The notes: generated from the letters alone by a model not told the origin. A DNA stretch of 64,000 nucleotides from SIG440 sp045578305 (GCA_045578305.1 JAZNKA010000068.1:26238-90237); one strand, 5' to 3'; numbered from the stretch's first letter, positions 25,610-35,021 are shown. Numbers and translations: made by a program.

Positions 25610-26971
25610 ATGAAACTTATTTACAATGTCTCTGACAAACCAACCTTTGGCAAGCTAATCATCTTTGCACTTCAGCAGCTTCTGGCAATTATGACCGCTA
25701 CCCTTGTTGTTCCTGTTATCATCGGCAACAACATGGACCCTGCCGCAGCACTTTTCGGCGCAGGTATAGGCACCTTAGTTTATGTACTCTTTACCCAAAA
25801 GAAGAGTCCGGTGTTCCTTGGCTCGTCATTTGCCTTTATTGGTTCGATGGTTGCAGCATTTGCAGGCGGTGTATCGATGTCACTTGGCTATCTTGGTCTT
25901 ATCATCGGTGCAATTTTTGCCGGTCTTGTATATGTTGTAATCGCAATCATAGTAAAACTCGTTGGAGTAAACTGGATTAACAAGCTTATGCCTGCAATCG
26001 TTATCGGTCCAACCGTTGCAATCATCGGTCTTTCGTTGGCTGGCAATGCTGTTGGCGATATCACAAAAGGTAATGTTCTTATTGATGGTGCTCAGGCAGC
26101 TGCTCCTATTGTATGTCTTCTTTGTGGACTTGTTACCCTTTTCGTGACAACAATCTGCTCGACTTACGGCAAAAAGATGGCAAGACTTATTCCTTTTATT
26201 ATAGGTATCCTTGCAGGCTACCTTACCGCAGTTATATTCACTGCTATCGGAACATGGGCAAACATTGACGCACTCAAGGTTATCAGCTATGCTCCTTTCC
26301 TTGCACTTGTCGAAAATGGCGTTACACTTGAAACATTTGTTTCTGTTCCGGACTTTACTTTCCTTACTGCTTACAAAGGTATTGGCGAGCTTTCAGCTTC
26401 TTACATCAGCACAATTGCAGTTGCATATATCCCGGTAGCATTTGTTGTTTTTGCAGAGCATATCGCTGACCACAAGAATATCTCATCAATTATCGAAAAA
26501 GATTTGCTTGTTGAACCCGGTCTGCACAGAACACTTCTTGGCGACGGTATTGGCTCATTTGTCGGAGCATTTTTTGGCGGATGCCCCAACACTACTTACG
26601 GCGAGTCTGTAGGTTGCGTTGCTATCACCGCAAACGCTTCAGTTGTTACCATTATAGCAGCAGCAATTGGTGCAATAATTATTTCGTTCATTTCACCTTT
26701 TGTTGCTTTTGTAAATTCTATCCCATCGTGTGTAATGGGCGGCGTTTGTATGGCACTTTATGGATTTATTGCAGTAAGCGGTCTTAAGATGTTTAAGTAT
26801 GTTGACCTTGAAGACAACAGAAATCTCTTTGTAGTAAGCGTAATTCTTATTTCAGGCATCGGCGGACTTACCCTTACATTTGGTAAAATAACCATCACCT
26901 CTATCGCTTGCGCTTTGATTCTTGGTATTATTACAAACCTTATTCTTTCAGTTAACAAGAAAGAAAACTAA
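25610..26971 (+). CDS. uraA: uracil/xanthine permease (NCS2 family), UraA-like
   Basis: 453-residue membrane protein with about 14 segments that imports uracil by proton symport. The N-terminus (KLIIFALQQLLAIMTATLVVP) and GSSFAFIGSM are typical of UraA. The substrate-site stretch VFAEHIADHKNIS and the NCS2 motif GGCPNTTYGESVG support nucleobase transport. AAAGGAG lies 7 bases before the ATG. It is one of the few plus-strand genes and has its own terminator. Confidence 0.93.
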   Translation: MKLIYNVSDKPTFGKLIIFALQQLLAIMTATLVVPVIIGNNMDPAAALFGAGIGTLVYVLFTQKKSPVFLGSSFAFIGSMVAAFAGGVSMSLGYLGLIIGAIFAGLVYVVIAIIVKLVGVNWINKLMPAIVIGPTVAIIGLSLAGNAVGDITKGNVLIDGAQAAAPIVCLLCGLVTLFVTTICSTYGKKMARLIPFIIGILAGYLTAVIFTAIGTWANIDALKVISYAPFLALVENGVTLETFVSVPDFTFLTAYKGIGELSASYISTIAVAYIPVAFVVFAEHIADHKNISSIIEKDLLVEPGLHRTLLGDGIGSFVGAFFGGCPNTTYGESVGCVAITANASVVTIIAAAIGAIIISFISPFVAFVNSIPSCVMGGVCMALYGFIAVSGLKMFKYVDLEDNRNLFVVSVILISGIGGLTLTFGKITITSIACALILGIITNLILSVNKKEN

Positions 26972-26996
26972 TACAACAAAATATATCACAAAATTG

Positions 26997-27032
26997 GTCA
27001 CTGCAGAGTTCAAACTTTGCAGTGACTTTTTT
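26997..27032 (+). terminator. terminator of uraA
   Basis: Stem GTCACTGCA / TGCAGTGAC with a T-run (27026-27032), right after the uraA stop. Confidence 0.85.
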
Positions 27033-27199
27033 CTGAAATTTAATCGAAAAAACTCAAAATAGCCTTTTAAAAAGCCATTCTTTCCTTTGACTTGTTCTTT
27101 TTTGATTTGCAAACGAATTCTTTCCTAAACATCTTTTTTCTTCAAAATCAGAGGTTTTTTTATTACTCATTTTCTTTACATCTTCCAAACATAAAAATT

Positions 27200-27232
27200 C
27201 CTCCTATGGTAATTTGTTGTTACCATAGGAGG
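27200..27232 (-). terminator. hairpin after fba, probable terminator
   Basis: Perfect 13-base stem CCTCCTATGGTAA / TTACCATAGGAGG with T-rich flanks on both sides, so it may work in both directions. The rest of 26,972-27,299 holds no gene. A second, weaker foldable stretch lies at 27,245-27,295. Confidence 0.65.
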
Positions 27233-27299
27233 TTATTTTTTATTGTTTACTCTTACCTGCTTTGTCTGAAACAGATAAGCTATGTTTGTAAACCGTTGT

Positions 27300-28253
27300 T
27301 TAATTCTTAAGATACTTTGCAACCTCGGCTGCTACCAATTTTGTAATTTTTTCGAGGTCATCAGCAGACATAGCAGAATTGCCTTTTGATGTCAAATCAG
27401 CCTTGCCATCACTGCTGAACAGCTTCATTTTTTCGAGTGTAGCAAGCTTTACAGCCTCAACCGCTGCAGGAATCAAGTCGATAAGACCCTTTTCCATGCT
27501 TGAGAACTTTTTGAATTCTGCTTCAACTGCAGCCACATTGATATCGGTAAAGATATTTACCTTGCTGATACCATCTTTGATAGCCTGCTTAAAGTCAGCA
27601 TTTGTAAGTCCGGAACCGCCGTGAAGAACAAGCGGCACATCAACAGTCTTTGCAATTGTGCGAATTCTTTCAAAATCGAGCTTGGGCGGCAATTTGTATG
27701 CACCATGAGCATTGCCGACAGCAATAGCCAAAGCATCAACACCTGTTTTATCAACAAAGTCTTTTGCAAGACTTGGGTCTGTAAAGTATTTTGAAGGATC
27801 TTCAAGGTGCGAACTTCCTTCTGCAGAACCTTCGTTGTCACCTACGTGACCGAGCTCACCTTCAATTGTTGCTCCATAGGAATGAGCAAGATCTGCCATT
27901 TCTTTTACTTTGCGAACATTTTCCTCGTATGTATCGGTCGAGCAGTCATACATAACTGAACTGAAACCAAGTCTGAGTGCTTTTTCGCAGATATCAAAAG
28001 TCAAACCATGATCAAGGTGTACAACAACCGGAACAGATGCCTTCTTTGCCATAGGCAACAAATAATATGAAACTTCTTCAAGCGGACCATAGGGCAAAAG
28101 GACTTCTGCTGTACCCATAATTACGGGTGAACGGCTTGATTCTGCCGCATTGATAATTCCGCGTGCAAGTTCAAGGTTAACTGCATTGAACAATCCAACC
28201 GCATACTGATTTTTCTTAGCGGGTCTGAGGACTTCGTTTAAATTAACTAACAT
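27300..28253 (-). CDS. fba: class II fructose-bisphosphate aldolase family protein
   Basis: Zinc-dependent aldolase of 317 residues. Metal and substrate motifs are VVVHLDHGLTFD (about 80-90), GELGHVGDNEG, AVGNAHGAYK and VPLVLHGGSG, with TDIN near 235. Usual substrates are fructose- or tagatose-bisphosphate. The C-terminus carries a lysine-rich extension. It has its own promoter, with a sugar-type Gfo/Idh dehydrogenase gene next upstream. Confidence 0.92.
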   Translation of the reverse strand: MLVNLNEVLRPAKKNQYAVGLFNAVNLELARGIINAAESSRSPVIMGTAEVLLPYGPLEEVSYYLLPMAKKASVPVVVHLDHGLTFDICEKALRLGFSSVMYDCSTDTYEENVRKVKEMADLAHSYGATIEGELGHVGDNEGSAEGSSHLEDPSKYFTDPSLAKDFVDKTGVDALAIAVGNAHGAYKLPPKLDFERIRTIAKTVDVPLVLHGGSGLTNADFKQAIKDGISKVNIFTDINVAAVEAEFKKFSSMEKGLIDLIPAAVEAVKLATLEKMKLFSSDGKADLTSKGNSAMSADDLEKITKLVAAEVAKYLKN

Positions 28254-28331
28254 TATTTTTCCTCCTTACAAACAGCTGCAATGACTTTGAAAATTTCAAA
28301 AAAATCGGCTGTGTTTTATCAAACTAACCCC

Positions 28332-28360
28332 ATTTTACAACAAAATCCAAAAAAAGTCAA
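28332..28360 (-). promoter_or_regulatory. promoter of fba
   Basis: TTGACT (28355-28360), 17-base spacer, TAAAAT (28332-28337), minus strand. Confidence 0.6.
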
Positions 28361-28415
28361 GACTTTTCACAGAAAAATACAAATTTTTTCTGTGTTTTTT
28401 TCTGTTTTTGAATAA

Positions 28416-29549
28416 TTAGTCTATAACTTCTACAGTTTTGTTGTAGAATGACTTAAGTGCAGCTGTAGCAAGTGTATGAGAAAGAACGGTTTCTTCGGGT
28501 CTGAAAAGCCCAAAAGGAACTTCAACGCCTGAGTATTCAAGCATAAATGCGGCAATCTGCTGCTGAATAGCATCTGTAAAGCCAAATTCGAATATAGGAC
28601 CGGTAATTGTGGGAATCATCGGCTTGTAACCAATGATAATACGGTTCCATGATTGTTCTTTGCCCCATGAAGATGTGTAGTGGAATGCATTTGCATCGTC
28701 ACTCGAGAAGCGAGCACTGCATTCTGTTCCATAAATTTCAAAGTACCAGCGGTTGGTTGAACCCGGTTCCATACGCTTTGTCTCAAATGTAATCGGAATT
28801 TCGTCTCCGTCTGCATTTAAGGTTGTACAGAAGATGGTACAGTTATCAAATGTATCACAAACTGCTGTTCCGCCTTTTCCGTCAGGACGTTCTTTAACGA
28901 TATTGCTGAAATGAGCTCTTACTGTCTTCGGCTTGAAACCAAGTCTGAAAGGAACGTGTTGTGTGTGAATTCCAAGGTCGCCAAGACAGCCATATTCACC
29001 GTTGAACTTAACCATTCTCTTCCAGTTTATCGGCTTTGTAGTATCCATATCACTGCAGTGGTTAAATCCACATTTAACCTCTAGAACCTTGCCGAATTTA
29101 CCTTCGTTAAACCAGTTAATCATTGTCTGCATAGCGGGGTAATAGGGGAATTCGCTGCAGCAACGAACAAAAGTATCAGGATTTTCTTCCAAAGCTTTCA
29201 TTATGTTTTCGTTTGCTTTTTTATCAATACCAAATGGCTTTTCACCCAAAAGAGCTTTTCCGCTTTTGATTATATCAATATAAAACTGTTCGTGGAGATT
29301 GTGGGGAACTGCGCAGTATATTGCATCTATATCTTCCTTCTCCAAAAGTTCTTTGTAATCCGAAACCGCATATTTGATTTCGGGGAAGTTCTTTTTGAAC
29401 CACTCCATCTCTGCCGGAACAACCGAGCAAATACCAACTATTTCAGGTTTCGGAACATCTTCGGTAAGATGACACCAACGAGCAGCAGCCGAAGCAAACT
29501 CTCTTGCCATAAGACCGCAGCCAACCAAACCAAACTTAACTGTCTTCAT
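28416..29549 (-). CDS. Gfo/Idh/MocA family NAD(P)-dependent oxidoreductase
   Basis: 377 residues with an N-terminal Rossmann motif (GLVGCGLMAREFAS) and the family EKP motif in LLGEKPFGIDKKANENIM (about 100-117); the C-terminal alpha/beta domain includes GDLGIHTQHVPFRLG. Such enzymes oxidise or epimerise sugars and cyclitols; the substrate here is unknown. No sugar transporter lies nearby to help. Confidence 0.88.
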   Translation of the reverse strand: MKTVKFGLVGCGLMAREFASAAARWCHLTEDVPKPEIVGICSVVPAEMEWFKKNFPEIKYAVSDYKELLEKEDIDAIYCAVPHNLHEQFYIDIIKSGKALLGEKPFGIDKKANENIMKALEENPDTFVRCCSEFPYYPAMQTMINWFNEGKFGKVLEVKCGFNHCSDMDTTKPINWKRMVKFNGEYGCLGDLGIHTQHVPFRLGFKPKTVRAHFSNIVKERPDGKGGTAVCDTFDNCTIFCTTLNADGDEIPITFETKRMEPGSTNRWYFEIYGTECSARFSSDDANAFHYTSSWGKEQSWNRIIIGYKPMIPTITGPIFEFGFTDAIQQQIAAFMLEYSGVEVPFGLFRPEETVLSHTLATAALKSFYNKTVEVID

Positions 29550-29593
29550 AACTAAAACTTCCTTTCTCTATATCTTTGATAAAAGTTTAAATT

Positions 29594-29622
29594 AAGGGCT
29601 GTTGGTTTAAGCAACAGCCCTT
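29594..29622 (-). terminator. terminator of the class III aminotransferase gene
   Basis: Stem AAGGGCTGTTG / CAACAGCCCTT just after the aminotransferase stop; followed by A/T-rich sequence rather than a pure T-run. Confidence 0.65.
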
Positions 29623-29631
29623 AGGTTAATA

Positions 29632-31002
29632 TTAATAACCGAAATGTTTCTCTGTTTCTGCAACAGCTTCTTCGATGATTTCAAGACCCTTAAGAGCAGC
29701 TGCATCGTCAAGAATCATAGGAGGTGACATACGGAGAATGTGACCCGACGGTACCCAAGCAAGACCCTTTTCGAATGCCTTCTGGTAAATCATTGTACCA
29801 GCTTCTGCAAACGGTTCTTTTGTTTCGCGATCCTTAACAACTTCAATTGCCTGCAAGCAACCGATAGCACGAACATCACCGATAATGGGATGAGCAGCCT
29901 TCATTTCTTCCATCTTCTTGAGCATAATTTCGCCAAGATGAGCTGCGCGTTCGTTAAGCTGTTCTTCTTCAATGACCTTAATTGATTCAAGAGCAGCAGC
30001 ACAAGCCATCGGGTTTCCGCCATAGCTTGAAGATGCAGAAATCTTTTCAATAGCAGGAGCAAGATCCTTAGATACTGCAAGAGCAGTTACAGGGAAGCCG
30101 TTACCAAAGCCCTTACCAAGTGTGGTAATATCAGCAGTAACATCCCAGTGATCCATAGCAAGGTACTTACCTGTTCTTGCCATACAGTTAAGAACTTCGT
30201 CTGCGAAAAGAAGAATGCCTCTCTTGTTGCAAAGTTCACGAAGTGCAGGGATGAAGTCTGCGGGAGGAATAATTGTACCGCCCCAACCCTGAATCGGTTC
30301 AAGAACGATTGCTGCAACATTGTTGCCACCTGAAGCACAAGCGTTATCGAGAGTGCCTTCAATCATCTTGATATAGGGAGTTGAATCTTTCCAAGCTTCT
30401 TCAGGAGTTCTGCCGAAAGCGTCACGATACGGATTTGGTCTGGGAACCAGCATAAATCCAGGAGCTCTCATATGTGTATCAGGTCCTACAACAGCAAGTG
30501 AGTTCGCACCATATGTCTTACCATGGAAGTCTCTCCAGAATGAGATGAATTCCTGCTTGCCTGTAGCAGCACGAGCGCAACGGAGACCAGCTTCAACAGC
30601 AGTAGTACCCGAATCATAGAACTGGAAGCCACCAAAACGGCCGCCTGTAATCTCATGAAGCTTTTCAACAAGTTCCATCTTTACTTTTGTAGTAAAGTCA
30701 TGACAGTTCATAAGATTTTTTGCATGGAATGCAACAGCTTCGCTGATTTTAGGATGGCAATGTCCAAGACCTGTTACATAAATACCAGATGAGAAATCAA
30801 GATATGTATTGCCGTCAACATCCTTGAGGGTGTATCCGTAGCCTGATTCAAATGTTACAGGGAACAATTTAACCTGGCTTGAATAACCTTTCATGTATTT
30901 TGCGCATCTTTCATGATACTCAATTGACTTGGGTCCCGGAACGGTAGCCGAAACCATGTTTGGTACAGTGGATAAATCCATAGTTGCCCAATTTTTGCTC
31001 AT
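29632..31002 (-). CDS. class III (PLP-dependent) aminotransferase
   Basis: 456 residues from the ATG at 31002 (MSKNWATMDLSTVPNM), which has AGAGG at 8 bases. Class III features are YLDFSSGIYVTGLGHCHP, FYDSGTTAVEAGLRCAR, VLEPIQGWGG, LLFADEVLNCMARTG and the PLP-lysine segment ITTLGKGFGNGFPVTA, then SYGGNPMAC. Relatives act on 4-aminobutyrate, ornithine or other omega-amino acids. The exact donor cannot be told. Its single-gene unit has a 130-base structured leader. Confidence 0.9.
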   Translation of the reverse strand: MSKNWATMDLSTVPNMVSATVPGPKSIEYHERCAKYMKGYSSQVKLFPVTFESGYGYTLKDVDGNTYLDFSSGIYVTGLGHCHPKISEAVAFHAKNLMNCHDFTTKVKMELVEKLHEITGGRFGGFQFYDSGTTAVEAGLRCARAATGKQEFISFWRDFHGKTYGANSLAVVGPDTHMRAPGFMLVPRPNPYRDAFGRTPEEAWKDSTPYIKMIEGTLDNACASGGNNVAAIVLEPIQGWGGTIIPPADFIPALRELCNKRGILLFADEVLNCMARTGKYLAMDHWDVTADITTLGKGFGNGFPVTALAVSKDLAPAIEKISASSSYGGNPMACAAALESIKVIEEEQLNERAAHLGEIMLKKMEEMKAAHPIIGDVRAIGCLQAIEVVKDRETKEPFAEAGTMIYQKAFEKGLAWVPSGHILRMSPPMILDDAAALKGLEIIEEAVAETEKHFGY

Positions 31003-31041
31003 TGTAAAAACCTCTCTTTTCTTAAAATTTACAAGCAAATA

Positions 31042-31090
31042 CAAAACGAAACTGTTTAGCCTCATTTTTTTCGGCTTCACTTTCGTTTTG
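31042..31090 (-). other. conserved-looking leader hairpin upstream of the aminotransferase
   Basis: Outer stem CAAAACGAAA / TTTCGTTTTG (31042-31051 with 31081-31090) enclosing an inner AGCC / GGCT stem. It lies in the transcribed leader between the promoter (31141-31168) and the ribosome binding site. No known riboswitch class is recognised. Confidence 0.45.
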
Positions 31091-31140
31091 CTTTCACTTT
31101 GTTGTGTAAAACTTTTCATATGTTTGCTTTTCACAATACA

Positions 31141-31168
31141 ATTATATAACATTTCGCAAAAAAGTCAA
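31141..31168 (-). promoter_or_regulatory. promoter of the aminotransferase gene
   Basis: TTGACT (31163-31168), 16-base spacer, TATAAT (31141-31146), minus strand. Confidence 0.7.
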
Positions 31169-31215
31169 TAGTTATTGCAAATTTTTTTACAATTCCCTTT
31201 ATTTTTCTCGAATTT

Positions 31216-31244
31216 ATAAAAAATCCGGTCAACAGACCGGATTT
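31216..31244 (-). terminator. terminator of dapA-lysA
   Basis: Stem AAATCCGGTC / GACCGGATTT followed in the minus direction by a T-run, immediately after the lysA stop. Confidence 0.88.
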
Positions 31245-31246
31245 CA

Positions 31247-32545
31247 TTAAATATCATTTCGTACAATATCTTCAAAAGTTTCTCTCTTTACTGCAATATA
31301 TTCGCTGTCTTTGCCGAGCATAACAATCGGCGGTCTTGGCACTCTGTTATAATTTGAAGCCATAGAATAGTTGTATGCACCGGTTGTCATAACCGCAATG
31401 ATGTCGCCTCGCTGCACACTTTTGGGGAGCAGAACATCCTCTTGCAGCACATCACCGCTTTCGCAGCAACGTCCTGCAATAGTACATACAAAGTCCCTTT
31501 CCTCTTTCATTTTATTCGCCAGGGCAACAGTATATCTTGAGCCATAAAGAGCATAACGCGGATTATCGGTCATACCTCCGTCAACCGAAACATAGTTTTT
31601 GTATTCCGGAATTTTTTTAACCGAGCCAACAGTATAAAGTGTCAGTCCTGCATCAGCGACAATGCTTCTGCCCGGCTCCATACGAACCGCAGGAACATCC
31701 ATTCCAAGTTCAAGGCATTTTGCCTTCACTCTTTCGGCAACAGCTTTGATGTTTTGAGGTATATCTATCACCGGATCGGTCTCTTCGTACCTTACGCCAT
31801 AGCCGCCACCAAGATTCAGTATCCTGATTTGAGCCTTGTAATTCTTTTGAACAAAATTTGCAAACTCAAGCATTATGTCAGAAGTTTTGAAATAAACGTC
31901 CGAATCAAAAACCTGCGAACCAACATGGCAATGAATTCCGCAAAGTTCAAGGTTGTTTTTGGATAGAGCAAACTCCACAGCAGCGAAAGCCGCCTTGGTT
32001 TCGATTGCAAATCCAAATTTAGAATCAACCTTTCCTGTTGCAACCGCCGCATATGTATGCGGGTCAATACCGGGTGTTATTCTCAACAAAATTTTTTGAC
32101 ATACGCCAAGCTTTTTTGCAATATTGTCAATTGCTTCGATTTCTTCCATACTGTCAGCAACAATATAACCGATTTTATTGGAGAGTGCATACTCTATTTC
32201 GCTGTCGGTTTTGTTGCTTCCGTGAAAGAATATATTTTCGGATGGGAATCCGGTTGAAAGTGCGGTGTAAAGCTCGCCGGCAGAAACAACATCCACTCCC
32301 ATTCTTTCTTCATTTACAATTCGGTAAATGCTTTTAAATGACGCGGCTTTGCTTGCAAACAACGGCAGCGAATACTCGCCAAAATATTTCTTCATCGAAT
32401 CAACATAAACTCTGCAGTTGTGACGAATTCGCTCTTCGTCCATCAAATACAGCGGGGTTTTGTATTTTTCGGCAAGAACCCTTACATCACGGTTCGCAAA
32501 AGTCAAATTTCCATCAGGAGTAATCCCCAAATTTTCACAAATCAT
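31247..32545 (-). CDS. lysA: diaminopimelate decarboxylase
   Basis: Last step of lysine synthesis (meso-diaminopimelate to lysine plus CO2), PLP-dependent. 432 residues with the PLP-lysine region LFASKAASFKSIYRIV (about 62-78), GIHCHVGSQVFD, LNLGGGYGV, EPGRSIVADAG and AGRCCESGDVL. It lies 19 bases after dapA under the same lysine riboswitch. Confidence 0.96.
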   Translation of the reverse strand: MICENLGITPDGNLTFANRDVRVLAEKYKTPLYLMDEERIRHNCRVYVDSMKKYFGEYSLPLFASKAASFKSIYRIVNEERMGVDVVSAGELYTALSTGFPSENIFFHGSNKTDSEIEYALSNKIGYIVADSMEEIEAIDNIAKKLGVCQKILLRITPGIDPHTYAAVATGKVDSKFGFAIETKAAFAAVEFALSKNNLELCGIHCHVGSQVFDSDVYFKTSDIMLEFANFVQKNYKAQIRILNLGGGYGVRYEETDPVIDIPQNIKAVAERVKAKCLELGMDVPAVRMEPGRSIVADAGLTLYTVGSVKKIPEYKNYVSVDGGMTDNPRYALYGSRYTVALANKMKEERDFVCTIAGRCCESGDVLQEDVLLPKSVQRGDIIAVMTTGAYNYSMASNYNRVPRPPIVMLGKDSEYIAVKRETFEDIVRNDI

Positions 32546-32564
32546 TCGTAAATTCTAACCTTTC

Positions 32565-33452
32565 TTATTTGATTAGGTTGTTTTTTCTCATTATATCAAA
32601 CAAAACTTTTTTGTTCTTTTCTTCCATAGGTGTAAGAGGCAATCTAAGATAATTTTCGCAAAATCCCATTGCCGAAACAGCCGCTTTTACAGGGATCGGA
32701 TTAACCTCGGAGAAAAGCGCATCAACAAGATCAATATATTTAAGCTGAAGCTGTCTGCTCTCCTCTATTTTGCCTTCAAAGAAGCTTGAGCAAATTCTTG
32801 ATGTTTCTTTTGGAAGAACGTTAGAAAGAACAGAAATAACACCCTTTCCTCCAAGTGACAATATCGGAACAATCTGGTCATCGTTGCCAGAGTATATATC
32901 CATATCATCACCAACAAGTGATGCAATCTTAGCAATCTGAGAAATGTTTCCGCTTGCCTCTTTTATAGCAACAATATTTTTATGTTTTGCCAAAACTGCA
33001 CAGGTCTCGGGAGTGATATTGCAGCCTGTTCGTGACTGAACACTGTATAAAATAATCGGTTTTGTACTTGCATCAGCAATTGCTGTAAACGATTTAATAA
33101 GACCATTTTGTGTAGCTTTGTTGTAGTATGGTGTAACAACCAGCATCGCATCTGCACCAACGCTGCATGCATACTTTGTCAATTCAATTGCATAGCTTAT
33201 ATCATTCGAGCCTGTTCCTGCAATAACAGGAACTCTGCCTGCAATTTTATCAACTGCAAATTTAAGAACTTCACGATGCTCGGCATCGCTTAAAGTTGAA
33301 CCTTCGCCTGTTGTTCCGGCAATAACAAGAGCATCTATGCCCTCACTTATCTGCCATTCAATAAGTCTTTCAAAGCTTTCATAATCAACACCCTTTTCAT
33401 TCATTGGTGTAACTATAGCTGTTGCAGCACCGGTAAATACAGTATTTTTCAT
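32565..33452 (-). CDS. dapA: 4-hydroxy-tetrahydrodipicolinate synthase
   Basis: Condenses pyruvate and aspartate semialdehyde at the start of the diaminopimelate/lysine branch. 295 residues from the ATG at 33452. The catalytic Tyr lies in VVTPYYNKATQNG (about 132-144), the Schiff-base Lys in IVAIKEASGNISQ (about 160-172), and the N-terminal GTTGEGSTLSDAEH is diagnostic. The longer upstream frame is riboswitch sequence and is not coding. Confidence 0.96.
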   Translation of the reverse strand: MKNTVFTGAATAIVTPMNEKGVDYESFERLIEWQISEGIDALVIAGTTGEGSTLSDAEHREVLKFAVDKIAGRVPVIAGTGSNDISYAIELTKYACSVGADAMLVVTPYYNKATQNGLIKSFTAIADASTKPIILYSVQSRTGCNITPETCAVLAKHKNIVAIKEASGNISQIAKIASLVGDDMDIYSGNDDQIVPILSLGGKGVISVLSNVLPKETSRICSSFFEGKIEESRQLQLKYIDLVDALFSEVNPIPVKAAVSAMGFCENYLRLPLTPMEEKNKKVLFDIMRKNNLIK

Positions 33453-33487
33453 TTTAAACGCTCCTTTTTTAAATATTTGTATTTCAC

Positions 33488-33722
33488 AAAAAAAGTGATA
33501 GCCGAGCTTCAGCCACCACATCGTATGCAAATTCAAAAACCAACAATAATATATGCATAGTATGATAGCTCTCCGCATTTGCGACAACAAACAAGATATT
33601 ATTCCTGTTTGCCAGATCAATCCTTTGCCACGAATTGTCTTCGGCGTCTGCCCCTTTCAGCAAATCCCGCTTTGGCACAAGCGTATATGGATTTTCTTAC
33701 TTTTGGCACAACGCGCCTCTAT
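33488..33722 (-). promoter_or_regulatory. lysine riboswitch (L box) controlling dapA-lysA
   Basis: Minus strand. Core elements in order: AGAGGCGCG at the 5' end (33712-33720), AAAAGTAAG, GAAAGGGG and ACGCCGAAG, then CTGGCAAACAGG. The expression platform is an intrinsic terminator (33488-33519) with stem GTGGTGGCTG / CGGCTATCAC and seven T. Lysine binding should favour termination. The conserved core matches the family closely. Confidence 0.92.
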
Positions 33723-33732
33723 CTAATATATG

Positions 33733-33761
33733 ATTATACTTTAATATATGTTTTTTGTCAA
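33733..33761 (-). promoter_or_regulatory. consensus promoter of dapA-lysA
   Basis: Perfect sigma-A consensus: TTGACA (33756-33761), 17-base spacer, TATAAT (33733-33738), just before the lysine riboswitch. Confidence 0.88.
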
Positions 33762-33800
33762 TAGAAATTTTTTAAACCTTAGCGTCTTTTTTCAAAGAAA

Positions 33801-34808
33801 TCAGTATGACCTTTTTTTGAAAATTTTTGCTTTTATCTGTGCGTACAATACTGACAAAACTATGGATATTATATATGCCGAAAAGAATGTTATGAAAAAT
33901 CTTTGAGGCGTTGATGTAATGCTTAAACCTTCCATTATATGCTCGGTCTCAAAAATAACCAGGCAATGTATCAGATAAATATAAAATGTTGCCGGAGACA
34001 AAATATCTGCCCCCTCATGCTCGTATACAGGCATTATTGCAAGCCACATAACCGATGCAACTGCTGCAAATATCATCTTTAATATTTCGGTTGAGAAAAG
34101 ATGGAAAAAATTCAAAAACTCAAGATATGCAACAACAGAATACAGCACCGTCAGCAAAAGTCCGGCAATGACCAAAGGAAGCTTTTTCCGGCGGATACGT
34201 TCAAGGTTCATATCAAAATTTATTCCAAGATAACAACCGATTATCCAATACACAAAATATGAGAGAAACACTCTGTCCGAATATTTGAAATCAAGCATAA
34301 GATATTTTGACACGACTGTTATAACCCCTGCAAGCAGAATCCCAAACACAGGTGTTATATTTTTGCAAAAACCCAATGTAATCGGAGCAAGTATATACAT
34401 CTGCATTATTATAACAATAAAATAAAAAGGTGCCGCAATTGTTCCAAGGGACAAGTGCCTTCCAAGCACCGCCCAACTGAAATCAAAATAATGACGGTGA
34501 AAAACAAAATATAAATAATAAATTGTCGCCATAATAAGATAAGGAATATATATCTTCGTTATACGCCTTTTCAAAAATGAAAAATAATTAAACGATCCCT
34601 CCGAAAATGTATGTGCAAACTTGATACCTGAGGACATAATAAACGCAGGAACTGCAAAGGTTAAAAACCGCGAAAAAATAAACGAAACTGCCGACAAAAG
34701 TGAGCCCTTTGGATAATTTGCTATGCTGTCAGAAAGAACATGAATCATAACAACAAACAAACACAAAATTGTTTCAAAAGACGAAATCTCTTCTAATTTT
34801 CTTCGCAT
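33801..34808 (-). CDS. membrane acyltransferase (acyltransferase 3 / OafA-type family)
   Basis: 335 residues with about ten membrane segments. The N-terminal EISSFETILCLFVVMIHVLS includes the His of the family (MIH), then a charged loop (KRRITKIYIPYL) and the C-terminal FYIYLIHCLVIF. Members move acyl groups onto wall, capsule or other extracellular glycans; the acceptor here is unknown. It is monocistronic, with the dapA promoter immediately downstream. Confidence 0.85.
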   Translation of the reverse strand: MRRKLEEISSFETILCLFVVMIHVLSDSIANYPKGSLLSAVSFIFSRFLTFAVPAFIMSSGIKFAHTFSEGSFNYFSFLKRRITKIYIPYLIMATIYYLYFVFHRHYFDFSWAVLGRHLSLGTIAAPFYFIVIIMQMYILAPITLGFCKNITPVFGILLAGVITVVSKYLMLDFKYSDRVFLSYFVYWIIGCYLGINFDMNLERIRRKKLPLVIAGLLLTVLYSVVAYLEFLNFFHLFSTEILKMIFAAVASVMWLAIMPVYEHEGADILSPATFYIYLIHCLVIFETEHIMEGLSITSTPQRFFITFFSAYIISIVLSVLYAQIKAKIFKKRSY

Positions 34809-34934
34809 ATCAAAGGTACTCCTTTCGACAAAATTCTTATCTTTTTATAATATTACCGCAATCCGCAAAAAAAGTCAATAAATATAATTGTTCAAGCATT
34901 TTTAATATAGTAAAACTAGCAAAAATTTCATTGT

Positions 34935-34964
34935 GTATTTATCGAACGAGCGGTTACAATATTA
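34935..34964 (+). promoter_or_regulatory. candidate sigma-G-type promoter of the SASP gene
   Basis: GTATT (34935-34939), an 18-base spacer, then AATATTA (34958-34964). This is close to the sigma-G pattern GHATR / CATNNTA with two mismatches. The leader contains a hairpin GATAAACA / TGTTTATC at about 34,975-34,998. Confidence 0.4.
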
Positions 34965-35021
34965 ACGAAGACAGATAAACATTTGATATTGTTTATCTCA
35001 AAGAAATGGAGGTGAATTTAA

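Noticed and set aside
31003..31152. N-terminal extension of the class III aminotransferase
   Set aside because: It lies in the leader between promoter and a good ribosome binding site and lacks family similarity; the ATG at 31002 gives the normal start.
33453..33620. N-terminal extension of dapA
   Set aside because: These bases are the lysine riboswitch and its terminator.
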